Shown: positions 9,147 through 19,062, numbered from the stretch's first letter. The stretch is DNA of 64,000 nt from an uncultured Desulfobacter sp. (GCF_963666145.1 NZ_OY762614.1:5756501-5820500), one strand, 5' to 3'. Made by a program: numbers and translations. Notes: generated by a model not told the origin, from the letters alone.

Positions 9147-9310
9147 TGCTGTGGAAATGGCCACCATAAAGTTACCAATAATATGAGATACTTGTCTTGT
9201 CCGCACGATCAGATTCCAAAATAGTATTACTTGATATTTCTACCTATTGAAAGATAAAGTGCAAGTATGCCGTTTCGGCTGTCAAATTTACGGGTTCAGG
9301 AGATGCTTTC

Positions 9311-12214
9311 ATGGTAAAAAAAGAAAAATCTGAAGCGAATCAAACCGCTCATCCGGTCATTGAAAAAAAATTTCCTATCGTTGGTATGGGCGCTTCTGCC
9401 GGCGGACTGGAAGCCTTTGAAGCCTTTTTCAGTGCCATGCCAAAGGACAGCGGCATGGCCTTTGTCCTGATCTCTCACCTGGACCCAACCCATACCAGCC
9501 TTATGCCGGAACTGATACAGAAAAGAACCCAGATGACAGTACTGCTGATCGAAGACGGCGTGCAGATTCAACCCAATACCGTATATGTCATCCCACCCAA
9601 CAAGGATGTGGCGATATTAAACGGCGTTCTGCATCTCATGGATCTGCACCGCCCCAGGGGCTTTAATCTGCCCATTGATAATTTCTTTAAAAGCCTGGCT
9701 CTGGATCAGGGGGCCAATGCCGTCTGTATTATCCTGTCCGGCACCGGCAGTGACGGCAGCCTTGGATTAAAACAGATCAAGGGCGAACTTGGGATGGTTA
9801 TGGTTCAGGATGAGGCCTCTGCCAAATATGACGGTATGCCCAGAAGTGCGCTTGCTACAGGACTTGCCGACTACGTTCTGCCCGTGGAAAAGATGCCGGA
9901 AGCACTGATGAAATATGCCCGGCACGCCATTATTGAACCCGGAAACAAGGTCGGTACGGATGAAAGAAAATTTCAAAAAGCCCTGCAGAAAATCTATATC
10001 CTCCTGCGGTCCCGGACCAATCAGGATTTTTCCCTTTATAAGAAAAATACCATTATCCGGCGGATTGAACGACGGATGAATGTCCACCAGATCAATGATA
10101 TCAATGACTATGTCACCTATCTTGCAAAAAGCGAGCGAGAAGTCCATATCCTGTTCAAGGATCTTCTCATCGGTGTGACCTGTTTTTTCAGAGATCCCGA
10201 GGCCTTTGATGTTCTTCAGGAGAAGGTTTTACCCAACCTGCTTGTCAACAAACCCGAAGACGCCGGTGTCAGAATCTGGGTGCCGGGGTGCAGCACTGGT
10301 GAGGAAGCCTATTCCCTATCTATTGTGCTGCAGGAATGCATGGAGAAAATGAACCGGCATTTTACGATCCAGATCTTTGCCACTGATCTGGATGAAGATG
10401 CCATCAATGCCGCGAGATCCGGACTCTATCCCATCAGTATCGTGTCTGATGTCAATCCGAAAAGAATAAAACGCTTTTTCACCAGAGAGGACAGTTTCTT
10501 CAGGGTTAAAAAGGCCATCCGGGAAATGCTGGTCTTTGCACCACAAAACCTGATCAAGGACCCGCCCTTCACGAAGCTGGATATGCTCAGTTGCCGGAAT
10601 CTTTTGATTTACCTCGGGCCCGAGTTGCAGAAAAAACTGCTCCCCATGTTTTATTACAGCCTGAAGCCTCATGGGATCCTGTTTTTGGGCTCGGCTGAGT
10701 CAGTCGGCCAGGAAGCCAATCTGTTTGAATATTCCGACAAGAAATGGAAAATATTCAGACGTCAGCCTCATCAGGAAAATGCCCGCCCGGCGTTGAACTT
10801 TCCCATTTCAGCTCCAAAGGAGATGGATAATTCCCTGGCGATAAAGACTCCGGACGCCGTCAAAAGGGCCGAAGAAATCGACGCCTTCATGCTGGTGGAA
10901 ATTATCCTGCAGCAGAGTGATACCCCGCCCTGTGTGGTCATTGATGAAAAATCGGATATCGTTTATGTTCATGGCCGCACGGGTAAATATCTGGAGCCTG
11001 CTGCCGGCAGGATGTCCAATAATATCCTGGAAATGGCAAGACCCGGACTCAAGATTGCATTGGCGTCGGCCATCAGAAAGGCTGCCACACTCAGACATGA
11101 GGTGATTCAGAATGGAATTGATATCGAAAACAATGGCGGATTTATCACGATCAATCTGAAGGTAAAACCGATCCTCGAATATGGGGCTATCCGCGGCATG
11201 CTCATGGTTGTCTTCCATGATGTCGTCAAAACAAAAAAAACCAAAGCGTCCAGAGTTTCTCAAAAGACTCAGACGGTAATCCATCTTGAACAGGAGCTGC
11301 AGCATACCCGGGAAAATCTCCAGACCACCATTGAAGAACTGGAAACCTCCAATGAGGAACTCAAGTCCACCAATGAAGAACTTCAATCCACAAACGAAGA
11401 GCTGCAGTCCACCAACGAGGAACTGGAAACCTCAAAAGAAGAGCTTCAGTCCTTAAATGAGGAATCCGCCACGGTGAATGCCGAACTGCAGAGCCGGATC
11501 GATGAATTGTCCAACGCCAATGACGACATGAAGAACCTGCTGAATTCCACCCAGATCGGAACGATATTTTTAAATATGGATCTGGATATCCGGCGTTTCA
11601 CCGACATGGCCACCCGGTTGATTCCCCTGGCAGTTACGGATATTGGCCGTCCCATCAGTCATTTCTCCTCGGAGCTGAAAGATTTTCAGCTGGCGGATCA
11701 TGCCCGGCAGGTTCTCAAAGATCTGCTTACCCAGGAATTTGAGGTGGAAAGCCTGGACGGCCAGTTTTTCAGGACCCGGATCATGCCCTACCGTACCATG
11801 CAGAATGTCATTGACGGGGTGGTTGTGACCTTTGAAGATATTACGGAGTTCAAGAAATTCCGCTCGACTGCCCAGCGGTTGTCCGTGATGATGAATTCAT
11901 CGGAAGCCGTCATCATCCAGGATAAAGACGGTACCATTACCTTCTGGAATACAGGGGCTGAAAAATTGTATGGATTCACCGAGGCAGAAGCGCTGACCAT
12001 GAATTTCTGTCATCTGGTACCGGAAGATCAGGAAGAATCCTTCCGTTCCTTCATGAAGACTGTAATCTCAGGTGAACGTTCTTCTGTCTTTAAAACCCGG
12101 CGACTTTCCAAAAACAAGACACCCGTAACCGTAGGGATTACCGCAGCAGCTCTCAGGGATGAAAAAAGCGGTATCAACAGCATGATCACGATTGAAAGGG
12201 ATATCAAAGAATGA
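9311..12214 (+). CDS. CheB-CheR-PAS fusion protein without a kinase domain
   Basis: 967 aa. A CheB methylesterase domain (about 20-200) has the nucleophile in GASAGG (S29), the conserved His in ISHLDPTH and Asp in GTGSDG. A CheR methyltransferase follows (about 225-480) with the SAM-binding WVPGCSTGEEAYSL. A PAS-like region is followed by a long coiled coil of repeated TNEELQS heptads (about 670-735) and two more PAS domains. Many relatives end in a histidine kinase; this one stops after the last PAS. Such proteins sit beside chemotaxis-like sensory systems, but the output here is unclear. The start has CAGGAGA 9 bp upstream. The PAS-LuxR protein follows 51 bp downstream and is a likely partner. 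Confidence 0.9.
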   Translation: MVKKEKSEANQTAHPVIEKKFPIVGMGASAGGLEAFEAFFSAMPKDSGMAFVLISHLDPTHTSLMPELIQKRTQMTVLLIEDGVQIQPNTVYVIPPNKDVAILNGVLHLMDLHRPRGFNLPIDNFFKSLALDQGANAVCIILSGTGSDGSLGLKQIKGELGMVMVQDEASAKYDGMPRSALATGLADYVLPVEKMPEALMKYARHAIIEPGNKVGTDERKFQKALQKIYILLRSRTNQDFSLYKKNTIIRRIERRMNVHQINDINDYVTYLAKSEREVHILFKDLLIGVTCFFRDPEAFDVLQEKVLPNLLVNKPEDAGVRIWVPGCSTGEEAYSLSIVLQECMEKMNRHFTIQIFATDLDEDAINAARSGLYPISIVSDVNPKRIKRFFTREDSFFRVKKAIREMLVFAPQNLIKDPPFTKLDMLSCRNLLIYLGPELQKKLLPMFYYSLKPHGILFLGSAESVGQEANLFEYSDKKWKIFRRQPHQENARPALNFPISAPKEMDNSLAIKTPDAVKRAEEIDAFMLVEIILQQSDTPPCVVIDEKSDIVYVHGRTGKYLEPAAGRMSNNILEMARPGLKIALASAIRKAATLRHEVIQNGIDIENNGGFITINLKVKPILEYGAIRGMLMVVFHDVVKTKKTKASRVSQKTQTVIHLEQELQHTRENLQTTIEELETSNEELKSTNEELQSTNEELQSTNEELETSKEELQSLNEESATVNAELQSRIDELSNANDDMKNLLNSTQIGTIFLNMDLDIRRFTDMATRLIPLAVTDIGRPISHFSSELKDFQLADHARQVLKDLLTQEFEVESLDGQFFRTRIMPYRTMQNVIDGVVVTFEDITEFKKFRSTAQRLSVMMNSSEAVIIQDKDGTITFWNTGAEKLYGFTEAEALTMNFCHLVPEDQEESFRSFMKTVISGERSSVFKTRRLSKNKTPVTVGITAAALRDEKSGINSMITIERDIKE

Positions 12215-12265
12215 CCCATCCTGCGAAAAGATTAAAGGCGCCCATTAAAACGTGAAGGTGTGCAT

Positions 12266-14044
12266 ATGAAAGAGAACAAAAAAGTCCAGGGCAAGTTCAA
12301 TCAACTGCGCAGACAAGCTGAAGAATTAATCAGAGGCAAGGCGTTTACCTCTCCGGTGGTTGATGAAGATCCCATAAAACTCATCCACGAACTCCAAACC
12401 TATCAGATCGAACTGGAACTGCAGAATGAAGAACTGAAACGTTCCCAGCAGGACCTGATGGAGACCCAGGTGAAATATACACGGCTTTATGATTTTTCAC
12501 CTGTGGGGTATCTGTCCCTGAGTTTAAAGGGCGTGGTTTTAAATGCAAATTTAACGGTTGCCGAGATGCTGTCGACAGAAAGAAGTCTCCTGCTGGAAAG
12601 GCCGCTGTCAGACCATATTGTTTTTGAGGATCAGGATATCTTTTACCGGCACTTAAACGAACTGGCAGGGTCCAGAAAAAGACACCTCTGCGAGCTGCAC
12701 ATGAAAAATACAGAGGGCAGTATATTTGATGTACAGTTGGAAAGCACGCTTATTAAGGATGAAGAAAAGGGATCGATTCAGGTCCGGACCGTGGCCACAG
12801 ATATTTGCGAGCGCAGGCAGGCAGAAGAGAAACTCCGGCAGTTTAAAAGCATCGTGTATAGTTCCTTTGACCTGATGGCCCTGATTGACACCCAGTTCAG
12901 ATATCTTGCCGTTAATGAAACCTATTTGAATTTTCATGATAAAACCAGAGGTGAGGTCATCGGGCATTCGATATCTGACATTTTCAACGAAGCGTTTTTC
13001 ATTGAAACGATCAAACCCAATGCCGAAAAATGTATGAACGGACACAATGTCCGCTACAGCGAATGGTTTGAATCCCCCGCCATGGGACGCCGGTACCTCG
13101 ATGTTGAGTACTCACCGTACACAGGGAAAGACAAAAAGATCAAGGGGTTTGTTGTCAACGCACGTGACAGCACCGATCTCAAACAGGGCCGCAGCTTATT
13201 GGAAAGGAACAAGCTTCAATTGGAGACCGTCCTTAACAATATTGGATTGTCCATCTACATTACGGATATAGATTCAAATGAGATCCTTTTTATGAACAAA
13301 TACCTGAAACAGCATTATCCGAAAGACCTGACCGGCGAGATCTGCTGGAAATCGTTTCATGAAAATCAGAACGGCCCCTGCGACTACTGCAAAAAGGAAA
13401 AATTGACAGACTCAGTTGGGAAGCCTCTGGCACCCTTTATATCGGAGGTTTACAACAAAGAACAAAACACATGGCAGGAAAAGAATGATTCGGCTATCCC
13501 ATGGACAGACGGCACGATTGTGCATCTCTGTATTGCAACGGACATTACGGAGCGAAAGCGGTTCGAAGAAAAACAAAAACAGATAGAAAAAAATCTTGAA
13601 AAAAAAGTGAAGGTAAGGACTGCGGAACTGGAAGATATGAATGCAGCCCTGAAGGTTCTGTTGCAAAAAAGACAGGACGATAAAGGGGAGATGGAAGACA
13701 GGATTTTTACCAATAATAGGTTATTAATTTCCCCTCTTCTTGATAACCTGAAAAAAAGTCTTTCGCGGGAACACGACAGGGAAATGATAGATATCCTGGA
13801 AGCAGAGTTGAAAAACCTGATATCGCCATTTTCAAAAAAATTGTCTGACCAGATGATAAATTTGACCCCCACGGAAATTCATGTTGCCAATCTTATTAAA
13901 GCCGGAAAAATCAATAAAGAAATAGCATCTTTGTTGAACTCCTCCGTTCATACCATAGCCCGGCACCGGGAGAATATCCGGAAAAAAACAGGCTTGAAGA
14001 ATAAAAAAACAAATCTTCGGACATTCCTGATGACCCTGGATTAA
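12266..14044 (+). CDS. Multi-PAS protein with C-terminal LuxR-type DNA-binding domain
   Basis: 592 aa from the ATG at 12266 (GAAGG upstream). Residues about 1-180 are paralogous to the N-terminus of the kinase at 4966-6288, sharing the ELQTYQIELELQNEEL helix and the first PAS. Two further PAS domains follow, the third with a Cys cluster (CDYCKKEK) that might bind metal or respond to redox. A coiled coil leads to a LuxR-type helix-turn-helix: LTPTEIHVANLIKAGKINKE then TIARHRENIRKK. It looks like a one-component transcription regulator acting with the CheB-CheR-PAS protein. Target genes are unknown. Confidence 0.88.
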   Translation: MKENKKVQGKFNQLRRQAEELIRGKAFTSPVVDEDPIKLIHELQTYQIELELQNEELKRSQQDLMETQVKYTRLYDFSPVGYLSLSLKGVVLNANLTVAEMLSTERSLLLERPLSDHIVFEDQDIFYRHLNELAGSRKRHLCELHMKNTEGSIFDVQLESTLIKDEEKGSIQVRTVATDICERRQAEEKLRQFKSIVYSSFDLMALIDTQFRYLAVNETYLNFHDKTRGEVIGHSISDIFNEAFFIETIKPNAEKCMNGHNVRYSEWFESPAMGRRYLDVEYSPYTGKDKKIKGFVVNARDSTDLKQGRSLLERNKLQLETVLNNIGLSIYITDIDSNEILFMNKYLKQHYPKDLTGEICWKSFHENQNGPCDYCKKEKLTDSVGKPLAPFISEVYNKEQNTWQEKNDSAIPWTDGTIVHLCIATDITERKRFEEKQKQIEKNLEKKVKVRTAELEDMNAALKVLLQKRQDDKGEMEDRIFTNNRLLISPLLDNLKKSLSREHDREMIDILEAELKNLISPFSKKLSDQMINLTPTEIHVANLIKAGKINKEIASLLNSSVHTIARHRENIRKKTGLKNKKTNLRTFLMTLD

Positions 14045-14561
14045 ATTAGGCGGACATTAACTTGAACCGGGGTTGCCATTTTTATTAATATTGTATGCCA
14101 GATGTTGGCCACTCACCTCGGAAACCCTTATGGCCACTTCGAATAATCGGGTTTTTAAAAAATGAGAGGCTATAAAATCAGCAACTTATGAACCGAATCC
14201 TTCAAAAAACAAGCATTATTAGAGGTAGCCTTATGAATAAAGGGCGGTGGTGGGTTCAACTCCCGTGTCTCCTAAATTTAAAAAACTTGTTGAGGTTGTC
14301 TTCCATGAGAAGGCAAGTCAAGTGTTCGATTTACGAACATCATTTTTTTGTGGGCGTTAATTTAACCTGTCCTTCGCAAAAATTAATCCGTGGTAAATTT
14401 GTCGAAAAAATATTCTCCTCTGTGCAGCGATTGAATGAAATATCCACTGTCCAGTTTATTTGAAAAGACGGATTCAATGTGAAATTTTTAATTGAGGTCG
14501 ATTCTGAGCACAGATCAGCAAAGACCGTTCGATGCTTTTGATATCAGAACGATTTGAGTTT
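14045..14561. other. Gene-free interval with a tRNA/tmRNA 3'-end-like fragment
   Basis: No credible coding frame. At about 14246-14273 the run GGTGGGTTCAACTCCC looks like a T-arm (a five-pair stem with a 7-base TTCAACT loop) followed by GTCTCCTA. This resembles the 3' end of tmRNA or a tRNA. No matching 5' acceptor strand or anticodon arm was seen, so it would be a fragment, as left by integration at a tRNA or ssrA gene. The rest of the interval holds nothing I recognise. Confidence 0.3.
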
Positions 14562-15320
14562 TCAGGCCGCTTTCTTCCACTCGTATCGATGATGTAATCC
14601 ACCAATACGCGGCAAATCAATTATCTTGCATTTGCCGACAGGTCTGGGTTGGATCGGCCGACCGTTGGGCGTATTTTTTCCAAGGCTCAAATGTGTTCTG
14701 TCGTTATGATAATATTGGAAATACGCGCAAAGAATGTTTTTATGATTTTTCAAGAAAATCCGCCAGGTTTGAGACGGCTTTGACTTCGGCGGATGTCGGG
14801 GCATCAGGTTCGATACGGTTCGTTCGGAAACCTCGAACCCGAGGCTGAGCAATTCCCCATGAATCCTGGGCGCACCCCAGTTTGGAATGGCTGCAGCCAT
14901 CCTCCTGACCAGATCACGGATTTCACGACTGACTTGAGGCCTTCCCGGGCCTTTGGATTTGAATTTCCAGAGAAGTTTGAAACCCTTGCGATGCCAATAG
15001 ACAACAGTATCCGGCTTTACAATGATGAGAGATTTACGCCAAGGAGTCCAAATTCGGAAAAGCAAACCCCAGAAGAGCCGATCCACCATTCGAATTTTCG
15101 GCCGCTTGTTCGTCCTTTTCATTACGGCCAATTGGTGGCGAAGCGCAAAGTTTTCGGCAGCGAGATTCGAAGTGACTTTGAACTTCAGCCATATGAATAA
15201 AACAAAATTTCCAAGCATTTTCATCATGACTCCAACTCGGCAGGCGTATACAAATTTGTCAATGATTTCAGAAAGTACGAATACTTGTGAAGGACAGGAA
15301 CGACCCAGAAAGTGTTGCAT
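14562..15320 (-). pseudogene. DDE integrase-type transposase with internal in-frame deletion
   Basis: 252 aa, against roughly 350-400 for relatives. The N-terminal helix-turn-helix part (IRDLVRRMAAAIPNWGAPRIHGEL) and the C-terminal tail (YYHNDRTHLSLGKNTPNGRP, then GGLHHRYEW) are typical of an IS481/IS3-like integrase-core group. At about residues 192-196 the sequence jumps from FLKNHK to YFQYYHNDRT. This removes most of the DDE catalytic core while keeping the frame. The protein should be inactive. The element borders the carbon-metabolism block that begins at 15.7 kb. Confidence 0.75.
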
Positions 15321-15480
15321 GGCCTGAAAAATACACCATTGTTAATCTTTGATTAATAGGAAACCAAATAAGGAAGGTCACTGGGTGTTTCGCCGCTGCT
15401 CGCATACGGAAACTTCCGGGAGCATCAAAGCCGGCTCCAAACCGAGGCCCAAGCCCTGGCCAAAACCTGAAATGTAGATG

Positions 15481-15530
15481 ATAGAAACAGATCGTATATG
15501 ATCATGTGGCCATATGCGATCTGTTTCTAT
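15481..15530 (+). promoter_or_regulatory. Putative activator site, long inverted repeat
   Basis: Arms of 20 bp (15481-15500 and 15511-15530) pair at 19 of 20 positions around a 10-bp spacer containing GATCATGTGG. The core resembles the GTATATGATC/GGCCATATG half-sites upstream of the chaperone operons. It lies about 143 bp from the -24-like element at 15648. Confidence 0.5.
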
Positions 15531-15647
15531 GATGGTTTTCTTCTCCGGCCATGATCCACTGATGTAATTATTCTCTGATGATTTAACAGACTAAGACGAA
15601 AAATCAAAATTTGTTATGTTTGGTCCGAAACTTGAATAGGTTATGTT

Positions 15648-15662
15648 TGGCCCGAAACTTGA
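15648..15662 (+). promoter_or_regulatory. Sigma-54-like element of the glucan phosphorylase block
   Basis: TGGCCC-GAAAC-TTGA, preceded 27 bp upstream by a near copy, TGGTCC-GAAAC-TTGA (15621-15635). Spacing is right but the -12 GC is missing, so promoter activity is uncertain. The same sequence is conserved in repeat copy B at 31082. Confidence 0.4.
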
Positions 15663-15687
15663 GGTTAAATGTGGAGGTTATTCTAAA

Positions 15688-15870
15688 ATGAAAGAACATT
15701 CTAAAAAAGTACGACCAATTGCCGTGCCGGTCTGGCTGATTATGAAACCTGCCATAAGTCCGCCTTTTATTGTTACGCCAAAGCATAGAAAGAAAACCAA
15801 CGGGCTGTTCCCTTCAAATCGGGACCCGTTTCATAAATATTCATCACAAGAAATAAGGAGAAATATATGA
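15688..15870 (+). CDS. Small basic protein of unknown function
   Basis: 60 aa, Lys/Arg-rich, beginning MKEHSKKVRPIAVPVW. Two features support it: a GGAGG site 10-14 bp upstream, and a stop codon that overlaps the start of the next gene (ATGA at 15867-15870), typical of coupled genes. No family recognised. It could be a leader that couples translation to the following gene. Confidence 0.45.
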   Translation: MKEHSKKVRPIAVPVWLIMKPAISPPFIVTPKHRKKTNGLFPSNRDPFHKYSSQEIRRNI

Positions 15871-16268
15871 AAACAAATTTGGGGTTGTGGATAGATCATC
15901 GCAAGGCTGTGATTGTGACAGTTTCGGGCAAGGGGGAGGAAACAAACGTTATCGAGTCAAAAGCAGAAAAACAGGCCGGACGGTTTGACGGGGTACGTTC
16001 GACTGCCCCGTATGAATCTCAAAAGGTTCAAGCGGATGGCAGACAGGATATAAAATTTGTCGATCAACTCAATATCTACTACGATGAGATCATTTCGATT
16101 CTTCGTGACGCTGATTCCATTTTGCTTTTTGGCCCTGGAGAGGCAAAAGGTGAGCTGAAGAAACGTTTAGAAGATGCCCATCTTGATAGCCTCATCCAAG
16201 CTGTGGAAACAGTTGATCAGATGACAGATCGCCAGATTGCAGCCAAAGTCCGGGAGTATTACAACTAA
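15867..16268 (+). CDS. Conserved stress-associated protein, possibly bacterial eRF1-like fold
   Basis: 133 aa. Features are an opening GLWIDHRKAVIVTV strand and the central ILRDADSILLFGPGEAKGEL. The C-terminus TVDQMTDRQIAAKVREYYN is strongly conserved in a small family usually found among stress genes. The GPGEAK-type turn and overall pattern recall the central domain of eRF1-like (baeRF) proteins, which would suggest ribosome- or RNA-associated function; I hold that loosely. There is an AAGGAG site 8 bp upstream. It precedes glgP by 85 bp, including a C-rich run at 16305-16326. Confidence 0.65.
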   Translation: MKTNLGLWIDHRKAVIVTVSGKGEETNVIESKAEKQAGRFDGVRSTAPYESQKVQADGRQDIKFVDQLNIYYDEIISILRDADSILLFGPGEAKGELKKRLEDAHLDSLIQAVETVDQMTDRQIAAKVREYYN

Positions 16269-16353
16269 AGGGGGTGGTTGCCAAACTGATCGGGAGCCGA
16301 TAGCGCCCCCCCCCCCTCCTCCCCCCGCTACAGCCGGAATCAAAGGAGAGCAT

Positions 16354-18900
16354 ATGAACAAACAAAAACGTGTCAGCCATCCAATATATAATCTACTCGC
16401 CACAGATATAGAGGGTTTTGAGTTCCTGGCTGAGCTGGCCCTGGATATGCAATGGTCATGGGATCATTCCACCGACGAAGTGTGGCGGCAGCTTGACCCT
16501 GAACTGTGGGAAATCACGCATAACCCCTGGGTTGTCCTGGAGACGGTCTCGCGCAGCCGGATCGAGGATATGTTGACCGATTCAGTTTACCGTAAAAATG
16601 TCGATGACCTGGTTAAGATCAAACGACAGAATCTGGATGCTCCGGCCTGGTTTCAGCAGCATCACGCGAAAAGTCCTTTGACCTGTGCCGCCTATTTCAG
16701 TCTGGAATTCATGCTGAGTGAGGCCCTGCCTATCTACTCGGGAGGGCTGGGCAATGTAGCCGGTGATCAGCTCAAAGCCGCAAGCGACCTGGGCGTGCCG
16801 GTGGTGGGCGTCGGGCTGTTGTACCAGCAGGGCTATTTTCGCCAGGTGATCGATAAAGACGGGGCCCAGCAGTCCCTGTTTCCATATAACGATCCCGGAC
16901 AACTGCCGATTACGCCCCTGCGCCGGGCAGATGGCGAATGGCTGCGGCTGGAAATTGCCTTGCCGGGGTATTTGGTATGGCTGAGGGCCTGGCAGGTTCA
17001 AGTCGGCAGGATAAAGCTGTACCTGCTGGACAGCAACGACGCGGCCAATATCCCGGCACATCGCGGGATTACCAGCGAACTGTATGGTGGCGGGCCGGAG
17101 TTGCGTCTGAAACAGGAACTGCTTCTCGGCATCGGCGGCTGGCGATTGCTAAATGCCCTTTGCCTTAAGCCGGAAGTCTGTCATCTGAACGAAGGCCACG
17201 CGGCCTTTGCTGTTCTGGAACGCGCACGCACGTTTATGCAGGAGACCGGGCAGCCCTTTGACGTTGCGTTGGCAGCCACCCGGGCCGGGAACCTCTTCAC
17301 CACCCACACTGCCGTGAGCGCAGGCTTTGACCGTTTCACTCCGGCTCTGATCAAGCAGTATCTCGGCGGTTATGCTGAACATAGTCTCGAGATACCCCTC
17401 CATGACCTTATGGCCCTGGGCCGAAGGGACCCCGATAATATCTTAGAGGATTTCAATATGGCTTATCTGGCAATCCGGGGGAGCGGGGCCGTGAACGGCG
17501 TGAGCAAATTGCATGGAAAGGTCAGCCGACATCTTTTTGAGCCTCTTTTTCCTCGGTGGCCTGCAGATGAAGTGCCCGTGGGACACGTGACCAATGGCGT
17601 TCATATGCCGACCTGGGATTCGGCACCGGCCGATGCCCTCTGGACAGAAGCCTGTGGCAAGGACCGCTGGGTGGGGACGATGAAGACCCTGGAACAGGAT
17701 ATCCGCGAGATCTCCGATGCCGGGCTCTGGCATTTTCGCCTCTCGGCCGGCAGGTCTCTTGTGGATTATGTCCGCAAGCGTTTATCCCGTCAGCTTACTG
17801 CTTACGGCGCGGCGTCCGAGACAGTGCAAAGGGCGGGAAATCTCTTTGATCCTGGAGTATTGACACTGGGATTCGCACGCAGATTTGCCACGTATAAGCG
17901 ACCGAACCTGCTGCTGCACGACCCTGATCGGCTTCTGCTGCTGCTCACCAATCCCGAACAACCCGTGCAATTAATCATTGCCGGCAAGGCCCATCCGGAA
18001 GACCGGACAGGGCAGGCCCTGATCCAGGAATGGATACGATTCATCCGTCAACCCAAGGCCCGGGCCCATGTCGTCTTCCTTGATGATTACGACATGCTGT
18101 TGTCCGAGCAGCTGGTACACGGCGTGGACGTCTGGATCAACACGCCCAGGCGGCCCTGGGAGGCATGCGGCACGAGCGGCATGAAGGTGCTCGTCAACGG
18201 CGGCATCAATCTGTCGGTATTGGATGGCTGGTGGGCCGAGGCCTATACCCCCGAGGTGGGGTGGGCGCTGGGGGACGGGCAGGAGCATGGCGACGATCCG
18301 GCCTGGGACGCTGTTGAGGCCAATGCGCTCTATGACCTGCTCGAGCGGGAGGTGATCCCGGAGTTCTACACCCGGGATGAGAACGGCATCCCTGCTGTAT
18401 GGGTATCCCGGATGCGGGAAAGCATGGCACGCTTGACGCCGCGCTTCTCCGCCAACCGCGCAGTGCGTGAATACACCGAACAGCACTACCTTCCGGCTGC
18501 CGCCGCCTTCCGAACTCGCGCCGCCGATAAAGGCACAATCGGCAAACAGATGGTTGAATGGCGGCACGAGTTGGAAAAAAAATGGGCTGCACTGCGGTTT
18601 GGTGAAGTAACGGTTGAAACAAAAGGCAAACAGCACCTGTATGAGGCCCGAGTCATTCTCAAGGAGATTGACCCCATGGCGGTGCGGGTCGAATTGTATG
18701 CCGAAGGAATAAACGACGGCGTACCGGTACGGCAGGAGATGATGTGTGATTCAATTTTTGCCGATGCTTCGGGCTGGGTCATTTACAATGCGGCCGTGTC
18801 CGATGATCGGCCACCAGATGATTATACCGTGCGACTGATACCATACTGCGATGGCGTTGCGATCCCTCTGGAAAATAGCCGTATTCTATGGCAGCGATGA
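16354..18900 (+). CDS. glgP: Alpha-glucan phosphorylase
   Basis: 848 aa from the ATG at 16354 (AAAGGAGAG just upstream); the longer frame from 16237 would add a proline tract and is unlikely. It cleaves glycogen or maltodextrin with phosphate, giving glucose-1-phosphate. It belongs to the bacterial/archaeal alpha-glucan phosphorylase branch with an N-terminal DUF3417-like region. Seen are SGGLGNVAGDQLKAASDLG (nucleotide-like fold), HLNEGHAAF, and the PLP-lysine motif CGTSGMKVLVNGG. It is more GC-rich than the neighbouring accessory DNA. With the phosphoketolase and P-type ATPase downstream it forms a carbon-energy operon. Confidence 0.93.
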   Translation: MNKQKRVSHPIYNLLATDIEGFEFLAELALDMQWSWDHSTDEVWRQLDPELWEITHNPWVVLETVSRSRIEDMLTDSVYRKNVDDLVKIKRQNLDAPAWFQQHHAKSPLTCAAYFSLEFMLSEALPIYSGGLGNVAGDQLKAASDLGVPVVGVGLLYQQGYFRQVIDKDGAQQSLFPYNDPGQLPITPLRRADGEWLRLEIALPGYLVWLRAWQVQVGRIKLYLLDSNDAANIPAHRGITSELYGGGPELRLKQELLLGIGGWRLLNALCLKPEVCHLNEGHAAFAVLERARTFMQETGQPFDVALAATRAGNLFTTHTAVSAGFDRFTPALIKQYLGGYAEHSLEIPLHDLMALGRRDPDNILEDFNMAYLAIRGSGAVNGVSKLHGKVSRHLFEPLFPRWPADEVPVGHVTNGVHMPTWDSAPADALWTEACGKDRWVGTMKTLEQDIREISDAGLWHFRLSAGRSLVDYVRKRLSRQLTAYGAASETVQRAGNLFDPGVLTLGFARRFATYKRPNLLLHDPDRLLLLLTNPEQPVQLIIAGKAHPEDRTGQALIQEWIRFIRQPKARAHVVFLDDYDMLLSEQLVHGVDVWINTPRRPWEACGTSGMKVLVNGGINLSVLDGWWAEAYTPEVGWALGDGQEHGDDPAWDAVEANALYDLLEREVIPEFYTRDENGIPAVWVSRMRESMARLTPRFSANRAVREYTEQHYLPAAAAFRTRAADKGTIGKQMVEWRHELEKKWAALRFGEVTVETKGKQHLYEARVILKEIDPMAVRVELYAEGINDGVPVRQEMMCDSIFADASGWVIYNAAVSDDRPPDDYTVRLIPYCDGVAIPLENSRILWQR

Positions 18901-19062
18901 TGAAAGCTATAAGAAAAAAAACGCGGTGACGGTGACTGCAGATGTAATTTTCACGGAGACCGGACAGGTTACGGTTCGTGCCATCCGTACAGACGAAGAA
19001 CTAATGATAGCCACCTTGGTTTACCGAGTCCTTGGGCCCTTGGCGGCAAAAAGGAGAAATGA

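Larger units (their letters stand above)
15467..15666 (+). repeat. Dispersed promoter repeat, copy A
   Basis: About 165-200 bp closely similar to 30934-31098. Both run GAAATGTAGATG, inverted repeat, CTTCTCC-GCCATGATCCA-TGATGTAATTATTCTCT, a TTTGTTA-GTTTGG stretch, then CCGAAACTTGA. Copy A has the last motif twice (15621 and 15648). Each copy directly precedes a gene set, so a whole control region seems to have been duplicated. Confidence 0.75.

Noticed and set aside
15340..15475. Possible protein-like tail (SLGVSPLLAYGNF and on) ending at 15467
   Set aside because: It reads like the end of a gene, but I cannot name a family and no start or upstream continuation is seen.
16301..16326. C-rich run before glgP as a phase-variation tract
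   Set aside because: It lies in an intergenic position, 30-50 bp before the start codon, and no reading frame depends on its length. A sequencing uncertainty is as likely.
16237..16353. N-terminal extension of the glucan phosphorylase frame
   Set aside because: It overlaps the preceding gene and consists largely of a proline tract from a C-run. The ATG at 16354 has a strong ribosome-binding site and starts where the family starts.
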